A stretch of 64,000 nucleotides of DNA from Nitrospinaceae bacterium (GTDB lineage Bacteria; Nitrospinota; Nitrospinia; Nitrospinales; Nitrospinaceae), in assembly GCA_024644405.1 (NCBI GenBank), contig JAHELC010000001.1, forward strand, positions 427,844-491,843, written 5' to 3'. Under the pieces are notes generated by a model, which worked only from the letters and a program-made list of their open reading frames with translations, was not told where the DNA came from and did not search any database. Made by a program: the position numbers and the translations under genes. Every line of letters starts with the position of its first letter. Within the stretch, counting starts at the first letter, position 1. Of the stretch, positions 1 to 9,846 are shown one piece after another.

Positions 1-1
1 G

Positions 2-226
2 CTGGTGATGGGACTCAGCAACTGGTCGGCCGGGTTCGCCGTGGACCACTTGAGTTTGACGGCTCACCAAACCAGTATGTGGATGGCGGGCCTGTTCGTG
101 ATTCCGGGAGTGTTGTGGGGAGGGTATTTACTGTTCGTGAACTCCCAGTTCAAGCAGGGGGAAAGCGTGGACTCCGTCTGCCCTGTGGAACCCAGCGATT
201 CGAAAATCCCTCCAACTTCGGTTTAA
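2..226 (+). CDS. Membrane transporter, probable MFS family, 3' end only
   Basis: Only the last ~74 codons are in the window; the frame is open through its left edge, so the true start lies upstream. The visible part has one hydrophobic helix (from about TSMWMAGLFVIPGVLW to GGYLLFV), preceded by a short loop and followed by a polar cytoplasmic tail ending in PPTSV. The pattern SNWSAGFAVDHL then helix then short tail fits the last helix of a major facilitator superfamily protein, but one helix is not decisive. It converges on the gene at 243-596. Substrate cannot be inferred. Confidence 0.5.
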   Translation: MVMGLSNWSAGFAVDHLSLTAHQTSMWMAGLFVIPGVLWGGYLLFVNSQFKQGESVDSVCPVEPSDSKIPPTSV

Positions 227-242
227 GCCGGAAGAAGAATGG

Positions 243-596
243 TCACCCGCTGATGAAATGATCCGCCAGGGATTTTCCTATATCGAAATGGCTGGCGATC
301 TGCCCACCGTTGTCCTGCGATTGCGCCCAGGCGTAAGCCTCCTCTACCTGTTCGCTGAAACCCAGGGCATGCAGCACGCCGACGGAAACATAGCTGGAAG
401 CAAGATCGGGGGATTGCGAATAGCCCGCCACCAGCTCCCGCATGAACTCCATTTCCTCCGGCTTGAGACTCCGGTATTTGTTGACGAGGTTGACCAGATT
501 CTCCTCACCATAGGTGTTGTTGTAATTTGCCCCGACAATAGGTTCCCGGTACAGGCGGAGGATGTCCTCCTCCAGAAGTTTCCGATCCATACTCAT
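243..596 (-). CDS. Hypothetical protein, 117 aa, downstream of def
   Basis: A soluble, mostly helical 117-residue protein with no signal peptide and no motif I recognise. It is acidic, with a central segment LVNLVNKYRSLKPEEMEF and a C-terminal part rich in A, S and Q. Its start lies 4 nt beyond the stop codon of peptide deformylase on the same strand, so the two are almost certainly co-transcribed. It could be a small TPR-like or accessory protein; no function is assigned. Confidence 0.7.
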   Translation of the reverse strand: MSMDRKLLEEDILRLYREPIVGANYNNTYGEENLVNLVNKYRSLKPEEMEFMRELVAGYSQSPDLASSYVSVGVLHALGFSEQVEEAYAWAQSQDNGGQIASHFDIGKSLADHFISG

Positions 597-600
597 GAGT

Positions 601-1170
601 TTAAATCGCCCCCGGACTTTGAGCGGATTCCTTTTCGGTCCAATAGGTTTCCCATTCTTCCGCCCAGGCCAGTTGCGTGAGATCCGTCATCCGGTCAAGA
701 AACACCTTGCCCTGCAAGTGATCGATCTCATGCTGCAAGACCACCGCCAGAAACCCCTTGGCTTCCACCACCATTTTTTTGCCTTCGCGCGAATAGGCTT
801 CCACCGTTACCTCCCGGGGCCGCGTCACGAGTCCTCGCAGGTCTTTCAAACTGAGACATCCTTCCCAGAACGAGGCGGTTTCTTTTGCAGAACGGGTGAT
901 CACCGGATTCACATAAACGGTCAGGGGAATATCATCCTGTGAAGGGTAGCGCTCATTCTGCTGGTATTCCACGATGACTATTTGCAGCGAACGGGCAACC
1001 TGAGGTGCAGCAATACCAACCCCGCCCTCTTCCCGCATGGTATCGACCATGTCGTCGATCAATTGTTGCAGTTCATTGTCTTCGGATGCGGTCAATGCTT
1101 TCAAGTCAACCGGCTTGGCTTTTTCCCGTAATATCGGATGGCCGAGTCGAGCAATATTCAAAACGGACAA
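601..1170 (-). CDS. def: Peptide deformylase
   Basis: Removes the formyl group from the N-terminal formyl-methionine of nascent proteins; a cytosolic metal-dependent enzyme. All three family motifs are present: GVGIAAPQ (residues 50-57), EGCLS (103-107, metal ligand C105) and HEIDH (147-151, metal ligands H147 and H151, catalytic E148). At 189 residues it is slightly longer than the usual ~170 because of a C-terminal extension rich in W and E. The start codon is TTG, supported by an AGGAG ribosome binding site 8 nt upstream. It is divergent from the HU gene and heads a two-gene transcription unit with the 117-aa protein. Confidence 0.96.
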   Translation of the reverse strand: MSVLNIARLGHPILREKAKPVDLKALTASEDNELQQLIDDMVDTMREEGGVGIAAPQVARSLQIVIVEYQQNERYPSQDDIPLTVYVNPVITRSAKETASFWEGCLSLKDLRGLVTRPREVTVEAYSREGKKMVVEAKGFLAVVLQHEIDHLQGKVFLDRMTDLTQLAWAEEWETYWTEKESAQSPGAI

Positions 1171-1498
1171 TTTTTTTCTCCTGAATTTAAATTACTTTTG
1201 CAATCGAAGAGTTAACTATCAAAAGCAAATTTTCTTCTTAAACCTGAAAAAAGTTTTCCACAAGGGAGCGGATCCATTTAACAAAAATCCATTCCCTGCA
1301 AACGCTTTGGAAACGTACACGTTATCTTAACACAAATGGAAATGTTCAAAAACAGGCATACCCCCTTTATCCCCCGCCAATACTAGACGAAAAGAGGGTT
1401 GCCGTCACACTTTTTGTTTGACTTTTACTTGCCATTTTTTATAATTGAACCCGCTTAGACCCTACCCACCTCTACCATCCTCGAAAGGAGGGATTCCC
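1171..1498. other. Divergent intergenic region, def / HU
   Basis: 328 bases between two divergent genes, AT-rich. It holds the ribosome binding site of def at its left end and a good sigma70-type promoter and Shine-Dalgarno for the HU gene at its right end. No RNA gene or additional reading frame is convincing. Confidence 0.6.
1418..1445 (+). promoter_or_regulatory. Sigma70-type promoter of the HU gene
   Basis: TTGACT (1418-1423) and a perfect TATAAT (1440-1445) separated by 16 nt. Transcription would begin near 1452, giving a leader of about 47 nt before the TTG start codon at 1499. Confidence 0.75.
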
Positions 1499-1777
1499 TT
1501 GACAAAAGACGAGTTGATCGGCGCCGTTGCAAAAAATGTAAAGGATTCCGCTTTAAGCAAACGATTGACAGGTGACGTCCTGGATGCAGCATTCGATGTA
1601 ATCGGGAAGTCCATCAAGAAAGAGAAACGTTTCGCCTATCCGGGTTTTGGAACCTTCACGGTACGTTCCCGAAAAGCGAGAACCGGACGCAATCCACAAA
1701 CCGGGGAAGAGATTAAAATCAAGGCGAGCAAAACCGTTGGGTTTAAACCCGCCCCGACTCTCAAAAATACTTTGTAA
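1499..1777 (+). CDS. HU-family DNA-binding protein
   Basis: Small basic histone-like protein (92 aa) that binds and bends DNA as a dimer. The start is set at TTG 1499 because a strong AAAGGAGG lies 7 nt upstream and the protein then begins MTKDELIGAVA, the usual HU N-terminus; an upstream in-frame TTG would add a Pro-rich extension. The beta-arm signature GFGTFTVRSRKARTGRNP is intact at about residues 49-66. The C-terminus (GFKPAPTLKNTL) is standard. It is monocistronic, between a good promoter and a strong terminator. Sequence alone does not separate HU-alpha, HU-beta and IHF-like members. Confidence 0.95.
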   Translation: MTKDELIGAVAKNVKDSALSKRLTGDVLDAAFDVIGKSIKKEKRFAYPGFGTFTVRSRKARTGRNPQTGEEIKIKASKTVGFKPAPTLKNTL

Positions 1778-1820
1778 ATCGACGCAAGCTTTCCAAAAGA
1801 TTCAGATCCATTAAATGCAG

Positions 1821-1856
1821 AACGCCCAAAGGTTGGATAGCCTTTGGGCGTTTTTA
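1821..1856 (+). terminator. Rho-independent terminator of the HU gene
   Basis: A perfect 12-bp stem, AACGCCCAAAGG (1821-1832) pairing with CCTTTGGGCGTT (1841-1852), with an 8-nt loop and running into a T tract (TTTTT from 1851). It lies 44 nt after the HU stop codon. Confidence 0.93.
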
Positions 1857-1878
1857 TCTCTTCGGTTTTATTGAACCA

Positions 1879-2244
1879 TTATTTTTGCTTGGCTCTTTGA
1901 GCCTTCAGGAAATCCAGTTCAAATTCCCTGAACTTCCCTTCATTAGCCTGTTTGGGCCTTCTTGTTTTTCGGGTAAAATCGTTGAGGGAAAACTGTTTTT
2001 CAAGGTAATGGCAGGTCCGGCACTCCGTCGCATACCGGAATACTTTCCGCCTGTAAAGCAGGGACTTCTCTTCAACGTGGCCGGTCGAGTCAAAATCCCT
2101 GTGGATGTGACAACTCCGGCAGTAATCATTGATAATTTTGTTGCTGTCTGCCGCAACAAAATCTCCATCGAAGGCCTCTTCGATTTTCTGGGTATAACAC
2201 CCCACACTCATACCCATCAGGACTAAAATCCAAAACCACTTCAT
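1879..2244 (-). CDS. Small diheme c-type cytochrome lipoprotein
   Basis: A 121-residue exported protein. A short hydrophobic signal ends in a lipobox-like SVGC, giving a lipidated Cys16. Two heme c attachment motifs follow: CRSCH (42-46) and CRTCH (75-79). The C-terminal third is basic and lysine-rich (ends RAKQK). It should sit in the periplasm anchored to a membrane and carry electrons; partners are not visible nearby. Possible distal heme ligands include the several other His residues (for example in IHRDF and STGH). It lies alone between the HU terminator and the lytic transglycosylase. Confidence 0.8.
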   Translation of the reverse strand: MKWFWILVLMGMSVGCYTQKIEEAFDGDFVAADSNKIINDYCRSCHIHRDFDSTGHVEEKSLLYRRKVFRYATECRTCHYLEKQFSLNDFTRKTRRPKQANEGKFREFELDFLKAQRAKQK

Positions 2245-2409
2245 TTGAATAAAACCTCGCTGTCACCGGTTTGCAGGTACCGCACTCTCTATCATGTACC
2301 AATCAAGAAATTATACCAAAACCATTATACATTCACGCCGGGAACAAACAAAAACTTTACAATCCGAGAAGAATTTAGGGAGAATACAGTGGAGGCAGGG
2401 AAAACGTTC

Positions 2410-3132
2410 TCAGGCGTTGTTGGAGCGAATCAAATCGTAGATTTTCAAAACCTTATCGGAGTAGTCTGCCGGGAGCCGCTTGCCTTGCTGGATGTAGCGC
2501 TCTAATTTGGTGGGACCATGATTATAAGCTTCCAACGCCAGCTTGACATCGTTATTAAAACGATTCTGCAGCTTATTGAGGTAGTATGTCCCCAGGGCAA
2601 TATTGGACTCCGGCTTGAAAAGAGTCGGTTTCCCCTCCCACGGCAGGTTGACTTCGGTGGCCATGGCATGCCCCGTCCGCGGACGGATTTGCATCAACCC
2701 CAAAGCACCCCGATGGGACTTGGCCCAGTTGTTGAACGAACTTTCGGTAACAATAAGAGCCGTCAACAGGAAGGGATCATAATCATATTTCCGGCTCGCT
2801 TCATAGATCCAATGAGGAATTTTATTCAGGGAAGCACCGTCCAACCCGGTGGAATAAGTGGAAATCACGTCAAAAATCTTGTTTTTGATTTTCTGCTTTT
2901 CACGGAGGGTGATATGAAAATCCTGGTACTCCTGTTCCCGGTTAATTTTCAAAAAGTGGCTTTCGTCCAGGGAGGTAATTGCCGATGAGTAATGCACAGG
3001 GGTTCCTTTGAGATTAGCGATACTCCCGGAGAGAACACCCTGGAACCCTAAGACGACCAATACCGATAACAGGGTAGTTAAATTTTTCATAGAAGCATTG
3101 ATATCCATCTTACTTAACCTTTTGTCAGTCAC
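2410..3132 (-). CDS. Lytic transglycosylase, SLT domain
   Basis: Cleaves peptidoglycan glycan strands, forming 1,6-anhydro ends. After an N-terminal membrane-spanning signal (about residues 16-36) and a linker of ~70 residues, the C-terminal half is a goose-lysozyme-like SLT domain. Catalytic Glu is E130 in LIVTESSFN; the family motifs GALGLMQIRP and LALEAYNHGP follow. Expected location is the periplasm or membrane-anchored there. The first Met is used; an internal Met at residue 15 just ahead of the signal (MKNLTTLLSVLV) is an equally good start. It appears monocistronic. Confidence 0.9.
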   Translation of the reverse strand: MTDKRLSKMDINASMKNLTTLLSVLVVLGFQGVLSGSIANLKGTPVHYSSAITSLDESHFLKINREQEYQDFHITLREKQKIKNKIFDVISTYSTGLDGASLNKIPHWIYEASRKYDYDPFLLTALIVTESSFNNWAKSHRGALGLMQIRPRTGHAMATEVNLPWEGKPTLFKPESNIALGTYYLNKLQNRFNNDVKLALEAYNHGPTKLERYIQQGKRLPADYSDKVLKIYDLIRSNNA

Positions 3133-3320
3133 AAAATTTACATCGGATGTTTTCTATGTAAATATTAGAAAAACTTGGACTTACCCGCCAGATCCTTAAA
3201 AAAACCTTTGTTTATAAGGGTTTCAAAAGCTTTGGTCGGTGCAAATACCAAATTCGGACGGAGTATACGGAGGTCCAGATTAATTGTCAAACCACTTTTT
3301 AGCAAACATTCGGGAAACCA

Positions 3321-3348
3321 TTGATTTTTGGCTCAGAATTACTATAAT
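3321..3348 (+). promoter_or_regulatory. Promoter of the zinc-ribbon/FliL-like gene
   Basis: TTGATT (3321-3326) and a perfect TATAAT (3343-3348), spacer 16 nt, 33 nt ahead of the ATG at 3382. The leader is short and the Shine-Dalgarno weak. Confidence 0.6.
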
Positions 3349-3381
3349 GGCTTCCTATAAATCATTAATTAAATTGGTATT

Positions 3382-6300
3382 ATGAAAATTACTTGCCCTA
3401 AATGTCATTCTACCTACAAGGTCGATCTTCCTGATCCAAGTCAGGCTGGGATCGACGTCCAGTGTGGAAATTGTCTTTATATTTTTCTATTTAGCCCTGA
3501 TATCGAAAAACCCGGTCCTGAAGTAATCCAAAGGGGTACCTCAGCGGGAACCGGGAATTCTGATATAAAAAACCGCTCTTCCGAACCAATATTACCACCC
3601 CAAAAGGATGAGGATCAAGAGGTTTCTGGCTCTAATAAACCTTCTCTCGACTCCGAAGACCAGGCCACCCCCTCACCGGAATCCTCACCGGAAACGGACC
3701 GGGAAACCCTTGAGGAGTTGGAACTGGAACCTCTAGTAGACGACCCGGAAGCTATTGAAATTATTGTCGAAAATGACGCCCCTGATGATTCCCTGGAAGA
3801 GGTGGCTCTGGATGATATTTGGGATCAGGCGATGCAAGAAGGGACCCGCGCAACCGGCAAATCCAAAGAAAAATCGCCCTCTACGTCTTCCAGCAAGCCG
3901 GGTGAGGAACCCAATGATGAGGAAACCCTCGATGCAACGCCGACTCCACAGGATAAAAAGTCAAAGCCGCTGCCTTCTCTAGAGGACCGACAACGGGAAA
4001 TCGACCAGATTCTCGCTTCTCACCGGGACAGACAGGGAGCCTCCGGAGAAAAACCCCCGGCTGAAGGATCACAACCTCTCTCCACCCAGAAGGACCGACC
4101 CCAGGAAAAAACCCAGGAAGAAATTGACCTCGAGGAACAGGTTGTCATCAACGAAGAAGAAGCTATGCCCAACTGGGAGGAGGCCTTCACGGATCAGGCC
4201 AAGGTAGAGGCCGGTTGGAAAAAAGCACAGGAGCAAGACCGAATCCTGGAGGAGCAACAGCTGGTAGAAGCTTTGGGCAAGAAAGGGGAACCCACCCCGG
4301 AAGAAAAGGCCGCCCCCCCGGAGGACAAACAGAGCCTCGTTGATGAGATTTTTGCCGAAGCCAAAGGTTCTCATGAACCCCCGAAAGAGACAATTCAAAC
4401 GCCTCAACCGAAATCCGGGGTAGATCAAAAGCAGGACGAGGTCGACCAAATCTTCGCCGAAGCCCAGGCCCGAAAGGCAAAAGCCCAAGAGGAAAGTGAC
4501 CTCGAAGAACAGATCTCCGCCGAAGAGAATACCATGCCCAGCTGGGAAGAAGCCTTCGCTGATCAGTCCGAAGTGGAATCCGGATGGAGAAAAGCCCAGG
4601 TGGAGGATCGTATCCACGAAGAACAACAGCTTTCCGACGCTTTGGGAGAGGAGTCTGCATCCTCGAAACTCTCCGCCGAAGAAATACCGGAAACGCAGGA
4701 AAATAAACAGGACCTCGTCGATCAGTTATTCTCGGAAGCGCGGTCTCAACAGGAATTCGCTAAAGAGCCTGAAGCGATAACGCAGGACGAACCACTGGAA
4801 ATTTCTGATGATATGGTTCCCTCCTCAGAAACTCAGGAGACTCACGTCGACCAACACACGATTCCCGGCGGGATCGATCTGATGACCGATCTGGATGACT
4901 TGAATATGAAGCAATTGGTCACACAGGCTTTTAGGGAGGAATCTGAAGCTCAAGAGAAAACCGAAAGCTCAATACCTGAAATCCCCGCCATGGAGGAGGG
5001 AGGCGAAGAACCCCCCTTAACGATGGAATCCACTGCCGAGACCCCCCAGGAAGCCGAACCACCGCCATTGGAACCCATTCCCCCACTGGAAATGGAATCG
5101 CCCCCGGAAACGACTCCCGAAGCTGAAGAAGTAGAACCGGAACCGGTTGAGGCGATTGCTGAAGCGGAAGATTTTGAAGTCCCGTCGACACGCGAAATGG
5201 AATCTCTCCTGGCAGAAGCCGACGCTGTGAAACAGGAAATACCAGAGGTCCCAGAACCCCTGGAAATGGAATCGGAACCCGAACCCACGCTGGAAACCCA
5301 GGAGACGACCGCTTCCACCTCTTATGATAATGAAGCAGAACTCTGGGCCGATCTCCTTCCCGAAACCCATGAAGAAGGACAGCCCGTCGAAGAGGAGGCG
5401 CCCGTCGCCTTTACCGGGAAAGAGGAAGAAGGACCTTTTGGAGGAGACGACTTCTGGGATCAAGTACTGGAAAAAGACACTCCGGAATCCCAAACGGCCG
5501 AAATCGGTCCTGAACAACCCCCTGTCGCAGCCGAACCTGTGGCTCAGGACGCAGCCGAGAGCGAAACCCTGACAGATGAGGAGCTCTGGAAGCAAGCTTT
5601 TCCGGGAGAGACAGAGCCCGAGCAGGCCGCCTCCCAAGACTCTGGCGAGGAAGCAGAGGATTCCCAATCAAAAGTAGCTCCCCTGGTCATTGGAGCCAGC
5701 GCCAAACCGAACGTCGAGTCGGAAGACTTGCCAGAATATGACGAAGCGGCCTACGCCGATTATGATGATGACGATGACGAATTCGAATTCCAACCCAGAA
5801 AGCGAAAACTCGGCCCCTTCACCCTTCCCCACGGGCGGCGTGGCGATCTGGTAATTGGCGGAGCCATGGTGGTATTTCTTTTGCTCGCAGGAAGTGTCTA
5901 CTTCACCCTGCAAACCTTTGCCCCTGGCGAATTGACCGATATCGAGACGGCCAAAACCGAAGTTCCTGAAGGCCTGAGCCCGCGCGAGGTGCCTTTGGAT
6001 GAACTGGCACAGGAGCTGACATCTCCCAAGCCCCCCAAACCGGAAAAAATCCCAGCGGCGGACACACCGGGAGACAAGGGCGAAGCGATCCTTTCCGACC
6101 CCGCCAAAATTCTGGAAGAATCTCCGGAAGAGAAGGGAATCTTGAAGGACCTGGCTGAATCCAAAATACTGAAGGACACCGGAAAATCGCAGACCGCCAA
6201 AATCGACCAATCCGCTCTCGAGGCCTTGTCCGGCCACTCCGTCACCATGAGCACCATCATGCCCGTCGCCTACAATCCAACGGATATCCGCGTGCTCAGT

Positions 6301-6537
6301 TTCAGTGTAGAGATCCAGTTGAGCGATGCCCGAAGCGCGAAACGGGTGCGCGAATCCCTGCCCGTTTACGAAGACATCATGAACCAGACGGTGGAAGATT
6401 TCCTGCGGCGTAAATTTTATAACGATATTCTCTACGTTAAAGAAAAACTGCAAAAACGTCTGCAAACTGCGATGAACAAATCCCTCAAAACCGGCCGTGT
6501 CCGAAAAACCAAGTTCACAGAATTTGCGATTCAGTAA
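3382..6537 (+). CDS. Giant acidic zinc-ribbon membrane protein with FliL-like C-terminal domain
   Basis: A 1051-residue protein of unknown function with a clear architecture. Residues 1-35 form an MJ0042-type zinc ribbon (C5, C8, C28, C31). Residues ~40-800 are a very acidic, Pro/Glu-rich, low-complexity region. One transmembrane helix lies at about 822-845, and the last ~90 residues resemble the C-terminal domain of FliL (ending KFTEFAIQ). Topology: zinc ribbon and acidic tail in the cytoplasm, FliL-like domain in the periplasm. The acidic region holds a two-copy repeat of ~45 residues (around 258-303 and 381-426) and several Trp-centred motifs (W147, W265, W388, W655, W692, W736). The ribbon plus single helix plan resembles DUF3426 proteins. 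It has its own promoter and converges on obg. Confidence 0.85.
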   Translation: MKITCPKCHSTYKVDLPDPSQAGIDVQCGNCLYIFLFSPDIEKPGPEVIQRGTSAGTGNSDIKNRSSEPILPPQKDEDQEVSGSNKPSLDSEDQATPSPESSPETDRETLEELELEPLVDDPEAIEIIVENDAPDDSLEEVALDDIWDQAMQEGTRATGKSKEKSPSTSSSKPGEEPNDEETLDATPTPQDKKSKPLPSLEDRQREIDQILASHRDRQGASGEKPPAEGSQPLSTQKDRPQEKTQEEIDLEEQVVINEEEAMPNWEEAFTDQAKVEAGWKKAQEQDRILEEQQLVEALGKKGEPTPEEKAAPPEDKQSLVDEIFAEAKGSHEPPKETIQTPQPKSGVDQKQDEVDQIFAEAQARKAKAQEESDLEEQISAEENTMPSWEEAFADQSEVESGWRKAQVEDRIHEEQQLSDALGEESASSKLSAEEIPETQENKQDLVDQLFSEARSQQEFAKEPEAITQDEPLEISDDMVPSSETQETHVDQHTIPGGIDLMTDLDDLNMKQLVTQAFREESEAQEKTESSIPEIPAMEEGGEEPPLTMESTAETPQEAEPPPLEPIPPLEMESPPETTPEAEEVEPEPVEAIAEAEDFEVPSTREMESLLAEADAVKQEIPEVPEPLEMESEPEPTLETQETTASTSYDNEAELWADLLPETHEEGQPVEEEAPVAFTGKEEEGPFGGDDFWDQVLEKDTPESQTAEIGPEQPPVAAEPVAQDAAESETLTDEELWKQAFPGETEPEQAASQDSGEEAEDSQSKVAPLVIGASAKPNVESEDLPEYDEAAYADYDDDDDEFEFQPRKRKLGPFTLPHGRRGDLVIGGAMVVFLLLAGSVYFTLQTFAPGELTDIETAKTEVPEGLSPREVPLDELAQELTSPKPPKPEKIPAADTPGDKGEAILSDPAKILEESPEEKGILKDLAESKILKDTGKSQTAKIDQSALEALSGHSVTMSTIMPVAYNPTDIRVLSFSVEIQLSDARSAKRVRESLPVYEDIMNQTVEDFLRRKFYNDILYVKEKLQKRLQTAMNKSLKTGRVRKTKFTEFAIQ

Positions 6538-6567
6538 CTCACCCAATACCCTGCGGATTTCGTCTGT

Positions 6568-7611
<1,044 letters not shown>

Positions 7612-7614
7612 TTA

Positions 7615-7872
7615 TCAGTTGGAGGGATAGATACTGACTTTTTTCTTGGAACGGGTCAACCATTCGAACTTGACCACGCCGGGGGCTTTGGCGAACAACG
7701 TGTAATCGGTCCCGACACCGACATTCAACCCCGGATGAATCGAGGTGCCGCGTTGCCGCACAATGATTTCTCCGGCTTTGACCGCTTGTCCACCATACCG
7801 CTTGACGCCCAGGCGTTTCCCGATACTGTCTCTTCCGTTGGACGTACTGCCTTGTCCTTTTTTGTGTGCCAT
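7615..7872 (-). CDS. rpmA: Large-subunit ribosomal protein bL27
   Basis: 85-residue basic protein of the 50S subunit, near the peptidyl-transferase centre. The N-terminus [16 protein letters not shown] and the motif [10 protein letters not shown] are typical. It begins with MAHKKG directly and so has no cleavable N-terminal extension of the Firmicutes type. Second gene of the rplU-rpmA-obg operon, 11 nt after rplU. Confidence 0.97.
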   Translation of the reverse strand: MAHKKGQGSTSNGRDSIGKRLGVKRYGGQAVKAGEIIVRQRGTSIHPGLNVGVGTDYTLFAKAPGVVKFEWLTRSKKKVSIYPSN

Positions 7873-7883
7873 GACGTCTCCTG

Positions 7884-8198
7884 TTACTTCTTCGAAATAT
7901 CGGTAATTTTCAAATGCGTGATCAACTGCCGGTGCCCGTTGGTCCGGCGGTATTTTTTCCGGCGCTTTTTTTTGAACACCAGGATCTTGGGGCCCTTGGA
8001 CTGATCCATAATTTCGCAGGTCACTTTACTCCCACCCAAAATTGGAGAACCCACGTCCACCTTGTCCTCTTCGCCAATCATCAGAACCTGGTCCAGAGTC
8101 ACTGTGTCCCCCACGTTGCCTTCCAGTTTTTCAACTTGAATGACATCGCCCTGGGAGACTTTGTACTGCTTCCCGCCGGTTTTCAATACAGCAAACAT
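7884..8198 (-). CDS. rplU: Large-subunit ribosomal protein bL21
   Basis: 104-residue 50S protein that binds 23S rRNA. The N-terminus [18 protein letters not shown] and the basic C-terminal motif [15 protein letters not shown] are diagnostic. It is the first gene of the rplU-rpmA-obg operon, behind a leader of about 80 nt and a good promoter. Confidence 0.97.
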   Translation of the reverse strand: MFAVLKTGGKQYKVSQGDVIQVEKLEGNVGDTVTLDQVLMIGEEDKVDVGSPILGGSKVTCEIMDQSKGPKILVFKKKRRKKYRRTNGHRQLITHLKITDISKK

Positions 8199-8281
8199 TT
8201 CGATTCAATACTCCTGAAAATAGATCGGCGGGAACGGCTGGCGCCCGGCCTTTTCAATTAATTACGTGGAACGAACCCGAT

Positions 8282-8310
8282 ATAGTACTGAATAAGAAAG
8301 ACCAAGTCAA
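8282..8310 (-). promoter_or_regulatory. Promoter of rplU-rpmA-obg
   Basis: Read on the minus strand: TTGACT (8310-8305), 17-nt spacer, TACTAT (8287-8282). Transcription would start near 8275, giving a leader of about 77 nt with a GC-rich stretch (GGCCGGGCGCC). That stretch might fold, as leaders of ribosomal protein operons often do. Confidence 0.65.
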
Positions 8311-8423
8311 TACAAACTCCACCGGAACCGCATCCCCAAACACGAAGCCGCTGTTTTCCCCGCTTGCACCTGTTTCCGGGGAAATGCTATAACAAGACCG
8401 TCACCTGCCCGGGAGGATTATTT

Positions 8424-8990
8424 ATGTCGTTGAAAGACAAGGAGAAATGGAACGCCAAGTACGAGTCGACTGCGGACTTGGCGGGACGGGAGCCCAGTCA
8501 GTGGCTGGCGGACCACGTGGGTCTGCTCGACGGCCGGGGCAAAGCCCTCGATATCGCCATGGGGGAAGGCCGAAACACGCTGTTTGTGGCTTCGCTGGGC
8601 TATGATGCCTGGGGCGTCGATATTGCCGAGGTCGGCATCTCCCGCGCCGAAGCCCTGGCCCGTGAAAATAATCTAACGATTCATACCCAGATTGCCGATC
8701 TGGATCATTATAATATAGAAGAAAACGCCTACGATTTGATCCTGTGCTTTTATTTTCTCAACCGCCGCCTGTTCGAGGGTATTCGAAAAGGTTTGAAAAC
8801 CGGCGGCACCTTGATATTTAAAACGTTTACAGTGGATTACCTGAAATACAGTGGATTCAAACGGGAATGGGTCCTGGAGAAAAATGAATTGCGGGAGGCC
8901 TTCTCTGACTTTAAAATCCTCGATTACCAAGAAGCCGACGAACCCGAAAATGAAATAGCCTATGCCGCGCTGGTGGCCCGGAAAGAATAA
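8424..8990 (+). CDS. Class I SAM-dependent methyltransferase
   Basis: A 188-residue soluble methyltransferase, TehB-like in size. The start ATG 8424 is chosen because GGGAGGA precedes it; an upstream in-frame ATG adds 20 unlikely residues. The SAM-binding motif I is ALDIAMGEGRNTLFVA, followed by the acidic end of beta 2 (VDIAEVGISRAEALA) and motif IV YDLILCFYFLNR. The substrate is unknown; similar proteins methylate small molecules or detoxify metalloids. Its stop lies 10 nt before the start of the SHOCT lipoprotein on the same strand, so the two may be co-transcribed. Confidence 0.88.
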   Translation: MSLKDKEKWNAKYESTADLAGREPSQWLADHVGLLDGRGKALDIAMGEGRNTLFVASLGYDAWGVDIAEVGISRAEALARENNLTIHTQIADLDHYNIEENAYDLILCFYFLNRRLFEGIRKGLKTGGTLIFKTFTVDYLKYSGFKREWVLEKNELREAFSDFKILDYQEADEPENEIAYAALVARKE

Positions 8991-9000
8991 TCACTCATCG

Positions 9001-9846
9001 ATGAAAAAACTCATTCACTCCAATATCACCGGGCACCTTAATATCCTTTTCATTGTCGCCATGATGAGTGCGCTCGTTCTTGCAGGTTGCAGCTCCACCC
9101 ATAAGTCGGCGGGCAAAAAGTTTACTACTGAGGACTTCACGCTCACCTATACCGACAAGGCACAGGCCGGCGGGGAGATCAAAGCATTGGTCCTGCAACA
9201 CCCGTTAGCCATCACCGAACGCCAGATGGTGTTTCATATGGTGGCCCTGACCTATGAAAACTATTCTTTGCTGGGCGAGGCCGGTCCGGTGTTCACCAAA
9301 GACGATATCAAGAAAACGAAGCGATTGCTGACCAAAGCACTCAACAAAGCGAATTTGCAAAACATCATCGGCTTTGAAGTGAAATCCGCGGACGGCACTA
9401 CCCAGGGTGAGTTGTTCGCCAGCCAGGGGAACCTGCATTGGCGGTTTTTCCAAATTCAGGGAGTGAAATATTCGTTAACGCGCAACCAGATGGCGCGGTA
9501 TGGAACCGCCTGGAAGATGGTGCCCAGGAAAGGTCAGAAGTTTCACGTGACGGACAAGTTTCTGGGCGCCAAACAGTGGACCAACTGGATCGAGGCCCAA
9601 ATCAACCTCCCGGCTCCGGCGAATCTTAAAATCGCCCGCCCCAAGAAGAAGCGTTCGAATTCCGGCACGGCTCAATCGGCTCCACCCCCTACTCAACCGG
9701 GTCCGCCGCCAGCACCCGTTCCCGGAAAAAACCCCGCAGATTTGGAAGAAAAGCTCAGGTTTCTGAAATACCTGTATGGCAATCAGCTGATTGACAAACG
9801 GGAATATGAACAGAAACGCAAGGACCTGCTGGATCAATACCTCTGA
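9001..9846 (+). CDS. SHOCT-domain lipoprotein
   Basis: 281-residue exported lipoprotein: a hydrophobic signal ending in VLAGC (lipidated Cys30), then a globular domain of ~190 residues with no recognised family. A Pro-rich linker (about residues 224-246) follows. The end is a short oligomerisation-like SHOCT domain (LRFLKYLYGNQLIDKREYEQ). SHOCT tails are found at the ends of many unrelated bacterial envelope and membrane proteins. The start at ATG 9001 places the signal peptide properly; an earlier ATG overlaps the methyltransferase gene. Confidence 0.82.
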   Translation: MKKLIHSNITGHLNILFIVAMMSALVLAGCSSTHKSAGKKFTTEDFTLTYTDKAQAGGEIKALVLQHPLAITERQMVFHMVALTYENYSLLGEAGPVFTKDDIKKTKRLLTKALNKANLQNIIGFEVKSADGTTQGELFASQGNLHWRFFQIQGVKYSLTRNQMARYGTAWKMVPRKGQKFHVTDKFLGAKQWTNWIEAQINLPAPANLKIARPKKKRSNSGTAQSAPPPTQPGPPPAPVPGKNPADLEEKLRFLKYLYGNQLIDKREYEQKRKDLLDQYL

